Shown one piece after another: positions 8,237-17,157 of a stretch of DNA of 64,000 nucleotides (positions are counted from its first letter, which is position 1; each line of letters begins with the position of its first letter). This DNA comes from CAJWKT01 sp964465375 (GTDB taxonomy: Bacteria > Pseudomonadota > Gammaproteobacteria > Steroidobacterales > Rariloculaceae). The translations under genes were made by a program, and so were the position numbers. The notes beneath the pieces were generated by a model. That model was given only the letters and a program-made list of their open reading frames with translations. It searched no databases and was not told the DNA's origin. Location of the stretch: positions 8,118 to 72,117 of the forward strand of contig CAYXIJ010000010.1 in assembly GCA_964465375.1 (NCBI GenBank). Reading direction: 5' to 3'.

Positions 8237-10311
8237 ACAGACCCATACTGCGAGCGCCCGCTTATCCAGCGTTCGATAAGTGGATCAACACGATCCGGAA
8301 AAGCTTCTAGAAGTTCTTCCGATACCTTGATGACCATAGGGAGCAAATCTGCATTTCGCACAAGGTCGGCAATTGTGAGTTCCACCATTCCAGCCTGGCG
8401 GGTCCCGAGAACTTCGCCAGGACCCCGAAGCTCAAGATCTTTCTCTGCAATCCGAAACCCATCGCTTGTTTCTCTCAGCACCTGCAACCGCTCCCTGGCA
8501 ATACTGGAAAGAGGAGGCTTATATAATAAAACGCAACTAGAAGCATCATCACTCCTTCCTACCCGTCCGCGCAGTTGATGAAGCTGCCCTAATCCCATCC
8601 TGTCCGAATTTTCCACAACCATCAATGTAGCGTTTGGAATATCCACGCCCACCTCAACAACAGTAGTCGCCACTAACACATCAACTTTTTTTTCCTTGAA
8701 GGCACGCATGACTTGCTCTTTTTCTACAACCTTCATTTTTCCATGCAAAAGACCCACATTCAGCTCAAACATACCCTCGATGAGATCCTGTTCCAGATCT
8801 TCGGCAGCCTGAAGTTCCATCGTGTCGGATTCTTCTATAATCGGGCATACCCAGTACGCCTGCTGACCTCCTTTGCAATGTTGTATAACTCTCTGTACCA
8901 ACTGATCTCGCCTATTATCTGGTACTACAACCGTACGAACTGGTTTTCGACCTGCCGGCAACTCAGCGATCACCGAGCAATCAAGGTCAGCATAAGCCGT
9001 CATTGCCAAAGTACGAGGAATTGGCGTTGCAGACATTACAAGCTGATGCGGGAAAAATCCGCTACTTGTACCCTTGTGCCTGAGCTGAAGTCGCTGATCA
9101 ACGCCAAACCGATGTTGCTCATCGACGATAATTAACCCTAATTTGTAAAACGTGACATCCTCTGAAAAGAGTGCGTGCGTTCCCACAACAACTTGGACCC
9201 TGCCATTAGCAATACTAGTAAGCACCTCTTTTCGGACCTTTCCGGTAGTCGATCCGGTTAAGCACGCTACATTCACACCTAAGGGTTCAAGCCAACGACA
9301 AAAATTAGAAAAATGTTGTTCAGCAAGCAGTTCTGTCGGCACCATCACAGCACTCTGACAAAAACTTGATGCTGCCACAGCTGAAGCCAAGACAGCTAAA
9401 ACAGTCTTACCCGAGCCCACATCGCCATGTAACAATCTAAGCATTGGCACCGGACGGTTTAAATCATTGACAATATCCTCCAGCGCCAAACTTTGTGCCT
9501 TTGTTAAATGGAATGGTAGTAATTTTTGTATGGCCTGCAGCCAACAGTGTTGGTCTTCTAGGGGTTCAGCCCGATCATTGCTGGCACTTATTTTCAGTTG
9601 CCTCAAACTAAGTCGTTGTGCAACTAACTCCTCCAGCGCCATTCTCTTTTGACAAGAATGGCGACCGTTAACTAAAGTCGCTACATCAGCATCAGGGGGT
9701 GGCCCATGTAAAAATATCAGGGCTTCCAAAAAAGAAGGCCAATTATCGCGTAATAGGCTGGATATATAATCCGCCGGAGGATCATCTAGAAGAGCATCCA
9801 AGACCTGTTGAACTAAATCCCTCAACTTTTGCTGGTATAAGCCGTGGGTGGTTGGATATATTGGTGTTAAGGTCAGGCTAGGTGATTCTTCTGATAAGGA
9901 CAGCATCCGATACTCCGGATGAATCATCTCAAGCCCCGTCGGGCCTACTCGCACCTCTCCATAACATCTTAGTCGGATGCCCTTTTTCAAATTTTTTTGC
10001 TGTACATGGGAAAAATAGAAAAATCTTAGTGTGAGTGCGCCTGTACCATCGGACATCCGGCACAAGAAGGAGCGCCGACGGCCGAAAGCTACTTCGGCGA
10101 GCTCTAAAACCCCCTCGACAAGAACTTTTTCTCCGGGCGATAAGCTTCCTAAAGCCCTTACCTGCGTCCGGTCTTCGTAGCGAGTCGGAAAAAGAAAAGC
10201 TAGATCCCCCCACTTTTGAACCCCCAAACGCGTCAGGCGCTCTGCTGTTTTTGGGCCTACACCCCGCAAACTTGCAACCGAGCGCTCCATCACTGTACTT
10301 TTTTTAATCAC
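8233..10311 (-). CDS. recG: ATP-dependent DNA helicase RecG
   Basis: Branched-DNA helicase that remodels stalled replication forks and Holliday junctions. The 692-residue protein has the N-terminal wedge/OB domain (GVGPKTAERL near residues 18-27, then FPTRYEDRT), and the helicase core with Walker A GDVGSGKT near 295. DEQHRFGV, SATPIPRT and the C-terminal QLRGRVGRS follow. The start is a GTG at 10311; an in-frame ATG at 10290 is an alternative. It lies downstream of spoT and ridA, a common gammaproteobacterial arrangement, and overlaps ubiA by four bases. Confidence 0.95.
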   Translation of the reverse strand: MIKKSTVMERSVASLRGVGPKTAERLTRLGVQKWGDLAFLFPTRYEDRTQVRALGSLSPGEKVLVEGVLELAEVAFGRRRSFLCRMSDGTGALTLRFFYFSHVQQKNLKKGIRLRCYGEVRVGPTGLEMIHPEYRMLSLSEESPSLTLTPIYPTTHGLYQQKLRDLVQQVLDALLDDPPADYISSLLRDNWPSFLEALIFLHGPPPDADVATLVNGRHSCQKRMALEELVAQRLSLRQLKISASNDRAEPLEDQHCWLQAIQKLLPFHLTKAQSLALEDIVNDLNRPVPMLRLLHGDVGSGKTVLAVLASAVAASSFCQSAVMVPTELLAEQHFSNFCRWLEPLGVNVACLTGSTTGKVRKEVLTSIANGRVQVVVGTHALFSEDVTFYKLGLIIVDEQHRFGVDQRLQLRHKGTSSGFFPHQLVMSATPIPRTLAMTAYADLDCSVIAELPAGRKPVRTVVVPDNRRDQLVQRVIQHCKGGQQAYWVCPIIEESDTMELQAAEDLEQDLIEGMFELNVGLLHGKMKVVEKEQVMRAFKEKKVDVLVATTVVEVGVDIPNATLMVVENSDRMGLGQLHQLRGRVGRSDDASSCVLLYKPPLSSIARERLQVLRETSDGFRIAEKDLELRGPGEVLGTRQAGMVELTIADLVRNADLLPMVIKVSEELLEAFPDRVDPLIERWISGRSQYGSV

Positions 10312-10372
10312 CCGGATAGACCCAGCTTAGAGCTTTACAGAAACTCCTAAAAAATTTCAGCTTCTGGTTCGG

Positions 10373-10741
10373 TTAGGGAACAAGAATTGCATCTACCTCT
10401 ACTAAGGCACCCCGTGGAAGTTCAGAAACACCAATAGCAACACGAGCAGGATAAGGCTTAACAAAAAATTCCTCCATTACCTCATTTACAAGCGGGAAAA
10501 AAGATAAATCGGTTAAATAAACGGTTATCTTCACAGCATCCCCTAAAGAAGCACCTGCTGCTTCGGCTACGGCAGAAAGATTTTTCAGGGACTGCTGAAC
10601 TTGCTCTTCAGGCGCTCCCTTAACTAACTCCATGGTCTCCGGGTCCAAGGCAATTTGACCCGAAAGATAAATAACTCCACGTGCTTGTACTCCTTGACTA
10701 TATGGACCAATGGCTTCAGGCGCATTTTTGGTATGCACCAT
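10373..10741 (-). CDS. ridA: RidA family 2-iminobutanoate/2-iminopropanoate deaminase
   Basis: Small trimeric enzyme of the RidA (YjgF/YER057c/UK114) family that hydrolyses reactive enamine and imine intermediates released by PLP enzymes. The family signature is present: APEAIGPYSQGV near the N-terminus, YLSGQIALDP, and the C-terminal PARVAIGVSELPRGALVEVDA with the key Arg and Glu. I use the ATG at 10741 (MVHTKN), giving 122 residues, because a further upstream ATG would only extend into spoT. It still overlaps the spoT reading frame by nothing and follows it by 16 bases. Confidence 0.92.
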   Translation of the reverse strand: MVHTKNAPEAIGPYSQGVQARGVIYLSGQIALDPETMELVKGAPEEQVQQSLKNLSAVAEAAGASLGDAVKITVYLTDLSFFPLVNEVMEEFFVKPYPARVAIGVSELPRGALVEVDAILVP

Positions 10742-10757
10742 CTCTTTCTTTATTGAT

Positions 10758-12914
10758 CTAGCCACGGGTTCGGCTGACCCGAACAACATCATCCAAGCTC
10801 TGCACGCTTTGCATCACTTGATGAAGATGTTTGCGGTCTCGTACCTTGAGGCGAAAAAGTTGAGTAGAGGCATCTTCATCGGTGTCCACTGACACATTTT
10901 CTATGTTGCTCCGATTGCCAGAAATACGGGCTGCTACGTCTGCAAGTACACCGACTCTATTCAAACTCCTTACCTTTATCTCCGACTGAAATTCTCCGCT
11001 GACATTGCGTTTCCAATCCACCGGAATCCATTTTGAGGGCTGCTTTCGATGCTCAGAAACGTTGAGACAGTTAGAGCGATGAATAACAATTCCTTTTCCA
11101 GTCGACATAAATCCTAAGATGTCATCTCCAGGCACCGGAAAACAGCAGCGCGCATAACTTACAATCAACTTTTCGGTACCAGCAATGGCCAAAGGTTTAC
11201 GCTGATCAGCATGTTCACCAGTATCATTTTGCTCCTGCTGTGCAAGAAGTCCGGCCACCACAGGAGCTAAGCGCTCCCCCAATCCCAGTTGCTGATAAAG
11301 CTGATTTATATCAGATAACCCGAACTCTTTAAGAAGACTCTCTGTCTGAATTTTCTTTAATCGCCTGAGGTTGAGTGAGTAGGGCCTCAAAGCTTGACTT
11401 AATAACCTTCGACCCAACTCACCTGCCTCGTCATGTTTTAGGTTTTTCAAATAAGCTCTAATAGCATTGCGTGCCTTTGCGGTAACCACAAAATTTACCC
11501 AGTTAGGACTGGGTTTAGCCCCACGAGCAGTAACAATCTGCACAGTTTCTCCATTCTTTAAATTTGTTTTTAGTGGTATCAAACGGTTATCAATTTTCGC
11601 TGCAACGCAACGATTCCCTACGTGAGTATGAACTGCATAAGCAAAATCAACTGCGGTTGCACCCTTTGGAAGCCTTAGAATATCTCCCTTAGGTGTGAAT
11701 ACATAGACAGTATCGGGGAATAGATCTACTCGCACAGTCTCTAAAAATTCTTCAGAATTGGAAGCGTGCTGCATCTCCATGAGACTCGCTAGCCATTCGC
11801 GTGCCCGCTCCTCTGCGTCGTGTGTGTGCTTTTCAACTGCCTTATATTGCCAATGAGCCGCAATTCCCCGATCAGCAACACGATCCATTTCTTCTGTACG
11901 AATTTGAACCTCCAGCGGTAAACCGTTTGGCCCGAAAAGCGTGGTGTGTAGAGATTGGTAACCGTTTACCCGTGGGATTGCAATATAGTCTTTAAAACGA
12001 CCTGGCATAGGTTTATAAAGCTGATGAACAAGTCCTAAGACCTGATAGCAATTGTTAATTTCTTCAACTATTATTCTCAGGCCATATACATCAGCTATAT
12101 CAGACATGTGGACATGTTTCCGCTGCATTTTTTGGTAAATGCTATAGAGGGGCTTTTCACGTCCCATGATTCTTGCATCTACGCCAGCCACCTTCAGGTT
12201 TTTCTTTAGCTCGGATTCAATTTTCCTAAAAAACTGGCGTTTTTTTCCTGTCGTTTTACTGCGTGTTCGTTCCAAAACCGCATAACGAAACGGATAGAGG
12301 TATTTGAAACCCAGCTCTTCTAATTCAACCTTAAGGCTATAGATGCCGAGCCGATTAGCAATGGGCGCATATATATCCAAAGTCTCTCGAGCTATTCGCC
12401 GTTGTCTGTTCTCAGACAGTGCAGTAAGCGTGCGCATATTGTGAGTGCGATCGGCCAGTTTGACTAAGATGACCCGCAGGTCCTTAACCATAGCTAACAG
12501 CATTTTTCTAAAGCTTTCTGCCTGAGCTTCTACCGCACTATCAAAATGCAGCTGGTCTAATTTACTGACCCCATCTACCAGCAGTGCTACGTCTTCCCCA
12601 AAGGTATTCTCAATATCCTCCAGAGTGGCTTGTGTATCCTCTAGGACATCGTGCAATAGAGCAGCCTTGATCGAACTACTGTCTAGGTGCAGGCCGGCAA
12701 GGATCCTAGCCACTGCCAGTGGATGCGTAATATATGGCTCGCCAGTTAGCCGCTGTTGTCCTTCATGCGCTTCTGCGCCAAACTTGTAAGCATCAATAAT
12801 GCCAGCTAAGTCTTTCTCTGGTAGATAACCCTCAAGATCTGAGACCAGCTTCCCAACCTCATCGCTCCGCCACGCAGCGGGTAGGCGTTCTCGTACGGCA
12901 GCGCCGTAATCCAT
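10758..12914 (-). CDS. spoT: Bifunctional (p)ppGpp synthetase/hydrolase SpoT
   Basis: Long RelA/SpoT homologue that makes and degrades the alarmone (p)ppGpp. The N-terminal HD hydrolase domain is complete (HDVLEDT with H88 and D89, and LADRTHNMRT near 155). The synthetase domain carries RFKD before GYQSLHT near residue 275; the RxKD form marks bifunctional SpoT-type enzymes, while RelA has an acidic version. A TGS domain follows (VYVFTPKGDILRLPKGATAVDFAY, near 400-465), and a C-terminal ACT domain ends the 718-residue chain. Gene order gmk-rpoZ-spoT is the classic one. No separate relA lies in the window. Confidence 0.95.
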   Translation of the reverse strand: MDYGAAVRERLPAAWRSDEVGKLVSDLEGYLPEKDLAGIIDAYKFGAEAHEGQQRLTGEPYITHPLAVARILAGLHLDSSSIKAALLHDVLEDTQATLEDIENTFGEDVALLVDGVSKLDQLHFDSAVEAQAESFRKMLLAMVKDLRVILVKLADRTHNMRTLTALSENRQRRIARETLDIYAPIANRLGIYSLKVELEELGFKYLYPFRYAVLERTRSKTTGKKRQFFRKIESELKKNLKVAGVDARIMGREKPLYSIYQKMQRKHVHMSDIADVYGLRIIVEEINNCYQVLGLVHQLYKPMPGRFKDYIAIPRVNGYQSLHTTLFGPNGLPLEVQIRTEEMDRVADRGIAAHWQYKAVEKHTHDAEERAREWLASLMEMQHASNSEEFLETVRVDLFPDTVYVFTPKGDILRLPKGATAVDFAYAVHTHVGNRCVAAKIDNRLIPLKTNLKNGETVQIVTARGAKPSPNWVNFVVTAKARNAIRAYLKNLKHDEAGELGRRLLSQALRPYSLNLRRLKKIQTESLLKEFGLSDINQLYQQLGLGERLAPVVAGLLAQQEQNDTGEHADQRKPLAIAGTEKLIVSYARCCFPVPGDDILGFMSTGKGIVIHRSNCLNVSEHRKQPSKWIPVDWKRNVSGEFQSEIKVRSLNRVGVLADVAARISGNRSNIENVSVDTDEDASTQLFRLKVRDRKHLHQVMQSVQSLDDVVRVSRTRG

Positions 12915-12963
12915 GCTTACCTCTTAGCAATGCCCCAAGGGAAACACCCAGCCAAACTGAACA

Positions 12964-13257
12964 TCACTCGCTGGCAAGAGCAGGTGGAACGTTAAGCAGA
13001 TTGTCTGGAGGTGCTGGTGACACTTGATCCAAGTCGAGTATATCTTCCGCAACCTGATCTTTCTCACCTAAGATACTTTGAGTGATGTGTCCCTCAGCAA
13101 TCTCACGCAGCGCTACAACGGTTGGCTTATCATTTTCCCATTCCACCATGGGTTCTGCCCCATTAGCCAGTTGCCGTGCACGTTTTGAGGCTACTAAAAC
13201 CAACTCGAACATATTCGGGATCTTATCAGTACAATCCTCGACCGTTATACGCGCCAT
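12964..13257 (-). CDS. rpoZ: RNA polymerase omega subunit RpoZ
   Basis: Small RNA polymerase subunit that assists beta-prime assembly and forms part of a ppGpp binding site. The N-terminus MARITVEDC and the conserved NMFELVLVASKRARQL are diagnostic. I take the second of two adjacent ATGs (13257) to match the family; length is 97 residues. The C-terminal third is acidic and poorly conserved, as usual. It lies between gmk and spoT. Confidence 0.95.
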   Translation of the reverse strand: MARITVEDCTDKIPNMFELVLVASKRARQLANGAEPMVEWENDKPTVVALREIAEGHITQSILGEKDQVAEDILDLDQVSPAPPDNLLNVPPALASE

Positions 13258-13327
13258 CACACATTCTCCATCACACCGGGCCGGCAGTGTACTTCAACGC
13301 CGAGAAAGTGGCCAGATTTCAGACTAT

Positions 13328-13966
13328 TTACCGACTGTATCCAGATGAAATTTGAGTCGCTTGTTCACAAATTACCGGGGAATCCGCGCGATTCTTGGTA
13401 TTCCTGCCAGCAACAATACTCAGAATAGTTTCTACAGTACTGTTTACTTCACTGTTAATTACAACGTAATCGAACTCATGCCAGTGACTCATGTCTTCTG
13501 ATGCGTCTGCAAGGCGCCTTAAAATTGTGGGCTCTGTATCACTGCCACGGTTTCGTAATCGTCTTTCCAGTTCTTTCATACTTGGTGGTAAAACAAAAAT
13601 CGTCAACGCTTCGACATTTTTCTCTCTTAGTCGCCTTGCCCCCTGCCAATCAATCTCGAGCAATACGGAATGCCCATCGGCTAACAAGCTTTCAACGTGC
13701 TCTTTGCCCGTTCCATACCAATGGTCAAAAACCTGTGCATATTCTAGGAACGCATCTTGTCTCTGCATTGCCCGGAATTTCTCGTCGCTAACAAAAAAAT
13801 AATCTTGCCCATCAATTTCTGATGGTCGCTGCGGGCGAGTAGTAGAGGATATAGAAAATTTAAAACGAGGTTCACGCACAAGTAACGTGTGAGCCAACGT
13901 CGTTTTTCCTGCGCCTGACGGGGCTGATAAAACGAGGATGCTTCCTTTTTTTCCAGTCGTTGGCAT
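13328..13966 (-). CDS. gmk: Guanylate kinase
   Basis: Phosphorylates GMP to GDP with ATP. Walker A SAPSGAGKTT lies at residues 14-23, followed by the GMP-binding segment STTRPQRPSEIDGQDYFFV and the kinase-core motif VLLEIDWQGARRLREK. The 212-residue length is normal. It lies four bases after yicC and upstream of rpoZ and spoT, so the enzyme and the alarmone synthetase that acts on guanine nucleotides share an operon. Confidence 0.96.
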   Translation of the reverse strand: MPTTGKKGSILVLSAPSGAGKTTLAHTLLVREPRFKFSISSTTRPQRPSEIDGQDYFFVSDEKFRAMQRQDAFLEYAQVFDHWYGTGKEHVESLLADGHSVLLEIDWQGARRLREKNVEALTIFVLPPSMKELERRLRNRGSDTEPTILRRLADASEDMSHWHEFDYVVINSEVNSTVETILSIVAGRNTKNRADSPVICEQATQISSGYSR

Positions 13967-13970
13967 TCAG

Positions 13971-14840
13971 TCACTCAAGATTCTGTGCTTGTTCACGCAT
14001 TTGCTCAATTAAAACTTTTAGTTCGATTGCTAACCGTCCGATATCCTCATCCTGAGACTTTGAGGCTAAAGTATTGGCTTCTCGATTTAGCTCTTGAATG
14101 AAAAAATCCATGCGCCTCCCCATGGGCTCACTGCAATGAAAAACATCTTCGGTCTCCGCCACGTGGCCCTCGAGCCTGTCCAATTCTTCTGTAACATCTA
14201 GCCTCTGTGCCAACAAAACCAATTCTTGCTCCAAACGCTCAGGGTTAGCCGTCACATCAACCTTTTCCAGTCGCTCCAATAATTTACGACGGTACAAAGC
14301 TTCAGCTGCGCCTAGCTTAGATCTGACCTCTAACAGAATACCTCGAATGAGTGATGTACGTTCCTTCATTAATGCACTGATTCGTTCCCCCTCACGCCCC
14401 CTTGAAGTGGATAATTTTACCAATGCAAGACCGAGGCACTCTTTAGCCGCTTCATATGCTTCTTTGGGGAATTCATGCTGAGGCCCCGCCAACACTCCAG
14501 GCCATCGCAAGATCTCACCAATTGACAGGGGCGGAGCTTCCGGAAAACACTTGAGCACCCCCTTTTCTATCTTGCGGAGACTTTCCAACGCTTTTTCCTC
14601 CAGCATTTTGATTGTGACAAATTCCACTGTGGCCCTAAATTTTAGATTGCAATCAATCTTCCCTCGTCCAAGAGCATTCTTAACAATCATTCTGAAGTCT
14701 GGCTCTAGTTGCCTAAACTCCTCGGGAAGACGAAAACTTGTATCCAGAAAACGATGGTTAACACTACGAATCTCCCATACCAGACTAAAATCATGTTCTT
14801 CTATTTCAGCCATAGCGAACCCTGTCATGCTGCTGGGCAT
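13971..14840 (-). CDS. yicC: YicC family protein (YicC-N and DUF1732 domains)
   Basis: Member of the conserved YicC family, reported in E. coli to be an endoribonuclease acting on small RNA. The N-terminus MPSSMTGFAMAE, followed by WEIRSVNHRFLDTSFRLPE, is the family signature. The C-terminal DUF1732 region includes GRRMDFFIQELNREANTLASKSQD. Length 289 is typical. A good ribosome binding site (AAGGAG) lies just upstream of its ATG. It is divergent from rph across 291 bases, an arrangement found in many Proteobacteria. Confidence 0.93.
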   Translation of the reverse strand: MPSSMTGFAMAEIEEHDFSLVWEIRSVNHRFLDTSFRLPEEFRQLEPDFRMIVKNALGRGKIDCNLKFRATVEFVTIKMLEEKALESLRKIEKGVLKCFPEAPPLSIGEILRWPGVLAGPQHEFPKEAYEAAKECLGLALVKLSTSRGREGERISALMKERTSLIRGILLEVRSKLGAAEALYRRKLLERLEKVDVTANPERLEQELVLLAQRLDVTEELDRLEGHVAETEDVFHCSEPMGRRMDFFIQELNREANTLASKSQDEDIGRLAIELKVLIEQMREQAQNLE

Positions 14841-15131
14841 AGAATCTCCTTAACAGAAAGAACAACACCTGTAAGGCCTAAGTCTACTGGATTGAACATA
14901 GTGCTAAAAAACATAGGTGACTTTAACTGATATAAGTGTCACAGTTCGAATACTATTTCGAAAAACTAGTAAATTATGTACGCGCAGCTACAAACCGAGC
15001 CTACTCTCTTAGACAGAGCTTTGCAGTGAACTATTGAAATTAGCAGTAAGGCTCTTCGAAAATTGCGACAAACTCTAAAATGACAATCCCACGCCGTTAC
15101 CATAAATAAGCAGAACAAACGAGATATTCAG
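14841..15131. other. Divergent intergenic region between yicC and rph
   Basis: This 291-base gap must hold promoters for both flanking transcription units. Apart from the yicC ribosome binding site I see no convincing -35/-10 pair for rph, no hairpin with a T-tract and no reading frame of note. Confidence 0.6.
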
Positions 15132-15848
15132 ATGCGCCCTAGTGGACGAAAACCTAATCAGATGCGTAATGTAATGTTTTCAACGAACTATACCGCGCAC
15201 GCTGAAGGAGCTGTGCTCACGGAATTTGGTGATACTCGTGTTCTTTGCACGGCATCGGTTGAGCCAAGAATCCCTTCGTTTCTTAAGGGCCGCAATCAAG
15301 GTTGGATCACTGCCGAATACGGCATGCTGCCCCGTGCCACCCATACTCGCCATCCGCGCGAAGCCGCTCGTGGAAAACAAAGCGGTCGAACTCTGGAAAT
15401 TCAGCGGTTAATCGGCCGGAGTCTGCGGGCTGTAGTAGACCTTGCTGCGCTGGGTGATCGAACAATAACTCTGGACTGCGACGTAATTCAAGCGGATGGA
15501 GGTACTCGAACTGCAGCAATTTCGGGTAGTTATATAGCCCTTGTACTGGCGGTAGAGAGACTTCTTAATAAAGGTGAATTAGAACGCAACCCAATTCATG
15601 GCCAAGTTGCCGCAATCTCCGTGGGAATTTTTAGGGGCAAGCCTGTGTTGGATCTCGACTACGAAGAGGATAGCGAAGCTGAAACTGACATGAACGTGGT
15701 TATGAACGAAGCTGGCAGTTTTATTGAAATCCAGGGAACGGCAGAAGGTCACGCATTCCTTCGCAGTGAGCTAGAAGCACTACTGGATATGGCGACTACC
15801 GGAATCAAAACTCTACTTGCAAAACAAGCTGAAGCGCTAAAAAAATGA
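15132..15848 (+). CDS. rph: Ribonuclease PH
   Basis: Phosphorolytic 3'-5' exoribonuclease that trims tRNA precursors. The protein begins MRPSGRKPNQMRNV, the usual RNase PH start. It carries VLCTASVEPRIPSFLKG, the basic loop RATHTRHPREAARGKQSGRT, and ITLDCDVIQADGGTRTA, all conserved in the family. Length 238 is normal. The ATGA at 15845-15848 overlaps the start of rdgB, which indicates translational coupling. Confidence 0.96.
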   Translation: MRPSGRKPNQMRNVMFSTNYTAHAEGAVLTEFGDTRVLCTASVEPRIPSFLKGRNQGWITAEYGMLPRATHTRHPREAARGKQSGRTLEIQRLIGRSLRAVVDLAALGDRTITLDCDVIQADGGTRTAAISGSYIALVLAVERLLNKGELERNPIHGQVAAISVGIFRGKPVLDLDYEEDSEAETDMNVVMNEAGSFIEIQGTAEGHAFLRSELEALLDMATTGIKTLLAKQAEALKK

Positions 15849-16450
15849 TCTTTCATGCTGGCCAATGGGTCCTTGCTAGTAGCAACCCAGGAAAGCTGAA
15901 AGAACTGGAAGCGCTAACTGCCAATCTGCCCATCAAAATCATTTCCCAGGAAAAATTGGGTCTTGAGTCTCCTGAAGAAACCGGACAAACGTTTTTCGAA
16001 AATGCACTTCTCAAAGCGCGTTATGCAGCCAAATTCAGTGGACTACCTGTTATAGCAGATGACTCCGGGCTCACTGTAGACGCGCTAGCAGGTAAGCCTG
16101 GGGTTCACTCAGCCCGTTATGCGGGCCAGCCCGCTAGCGACGAGAAGAACGTCCAGAAATTGCTCGCGGCCCTTGATGGAGTATCAGAAGACCATCGAAA
16201 CGCACAGTTTAGGTGTGTTATTGTCGCACTTCGCCATGAATGTGACTCTAGGCCATTAGTCTGCCGGGGCGAATGGGCTGGACGAATAACGGACAAACCT
16301 TATGGTAGCGGTGGATTCGGTTATGACCCGGTATTCTTTGACCCTCGATTACGCGCTACGGCGGCAGAACTTCCTCTAGAAATAAAAAACCAGGTTAGTC
16401 ACCGTGCCTCTGCATTGGCAAAATTTCTCAAGAAACTGAAAATGGAGTAG
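15845..16450 (+). CDS. rdgB: RdgB/HAM1 family non-canonical purine NTP pyrophosphatase (dITP/XTP)
   Basis: Hydrolyses dITP, ITP and XTP to monophosphates and so keeps deaminated purines out of DNA and RNA. The N-terminal nucleotide-binding ASSNPGKLKEL, the central ADDSGLTVDALAGKPGVHSARYAG and the late GSGGFGYDPVFF and SHRASAL are all family signatures. Length 201 is typical. It overlaps rph by four bases; the rph-rdgB pair is widespread in Proteobacteria. Confidence 0.95.
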   Translation: MIFHAGQWVLASSNPGKLKELEALTANLPIKIISQEKLGLESPEETGQTFFENALLKARYAAKFSGLPVIADDSGLTVDALAGKPGVHSARYAGQPASDEKNVQKLLAALDGVSEDHRNAQFRCVIVALRHECDSRPLVCRGEWAGRITDKPYGSGGFGYDPVFFDPRLRATAAELPLEIKNQVSHRASALAKFLKKLKME

Positions 16451-16682
16451 CTATTACGGCATCAGCAATGCGGACAGTCATCTTTTGCTCACACGGACAT
16501 TGGAGACCACGACAAAAAAATCTTTATGCAAAATAATCGTAAATATCATGACGAAGAATTTCTAACCAGTTGTTTTTATTATTTATTAAAAATTTGATCA
16601 TTTTTCACCAATTCAGAAAAAACTATTTAGATGATATTTTTTTAGTATGAATGAATTAGACTGCGCTCACACACAAGGTATA

Positions 16683-16695
16683 CACAAATTTTGTG
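16683..16695. repeat. 13-base perfect palindrome upstream of the rpmE promoter
   Basis: CACAAATTTTGTG is a perfect inverted repeat of two six-base arms about one central base. It lies about 35 bases upstream of the predicted rpmE -35 hexamer, a position suitable for a regulator site. It does not resemble a Zur box. Function unknown. Confidence 0.35.
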
Positions 16696-16729
16696 GGCGC
16701 GCGGGCTGAAGATAATACGCACTCGGCGC

Positions 16730-16758
16730 TTGTTTTTGTGACCGTTGAGCAGTATTCT
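16730..16758 (+). promoter_or_regulatory. Candidate rpmE promoter
   Basis: TTGTTT (16730-16735) and TATTCT (16753-16758) are separated by exactly 17 bases. Transcription would start about 20 bases before the rpmE ATG, leaving room only for a ribosome binding site (GAGGAT, close before the start) and none for a structured L31 leader. Confidence 0.5.
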
Positions 16759-16784
16759 CACGCGCCAGCTCTGAGGATCAAGCT

Positions 16785-16997
16785 ATGAAAGTGGAGATTC
16801 ATCCAGAATACAACGAAATTAATGTGTCCTGCAGCTGCGGACGCAAATTTACCACTCGGTCCACTCTCGGTGAGGATCTTCAGGTTGAAGTGTGCTCAAG
16901 TTGCCACCCCTTCTACACGGGCAAACAAAAAATTCTTGATAGTGGGGGTAGAGTGGAGAAGTTCCGCAAGCGCTACGGTCTCAATTCAGACAAATAG
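16785..16997 (+). CDS. rpmE: 50S ribosomal protein L31 (zinc-binding form)
   Basis: Large-subunit ribosomal protein. The 70-residue chain has the four zinc-binding cysteines C16, C18, C37 and C40, so it is the C+ form and not the zinc-independent paralogue. HPFYTGKQK and the basic C-terminus match bacterial L31. It stands alone between rdgB and gltA. Confidence 0.96.
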   Translation: MKVEIHPEYNEINVSCSCGRKFTTRSTLGEDLQVEVCSSCHPFYTGKQKILDSGGRVEKFRKRYGLNSDK

Positions 16998-17052
16998 ATC
17001 AAACTTTTTTCGGTTTTATTGAGTCAACCGCTCTGTGGTGATCTTCACGCAC

Positions 17053-17061
17053 TGCTATAAT
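17053..17061 (+). promoter_or_regulatory. Candidate extended -10 promoter of gltA
   Basis: TGCTATAAT contains a perfect -10 hexamer (17056-17061) preceded by the TGn extension. No good -35 lies 16-18 bases upstream, which an extended -10 promoter does not need. It would give a gltA leader of about 90 bases. Confidence 0.5.
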
Positions 17062-17157
17062 GGGCGGCTCAGGACGCCGGCGTGAAGTATAACTTTTGCC
17101 TTCTTCTACCAAGGCTGACTGTGACTAAGTTTCATCAGACCTTAATTTTTCTATGAT

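Larger units (their letters stand above)
16451..16784. other. AT-rich intergenic region upstream of rpmE
   Basis: This 334-base gap has no convincing reading frame. Its middle part (about 16540-16660) is strongly AT-rich with long A and T runs. It contains a 13-base palindrome at 16683-16695 and a candidate rpmE promoter near 16730-16758. I see no factor-independent terminator for rdgB. Confidence 0.6.
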
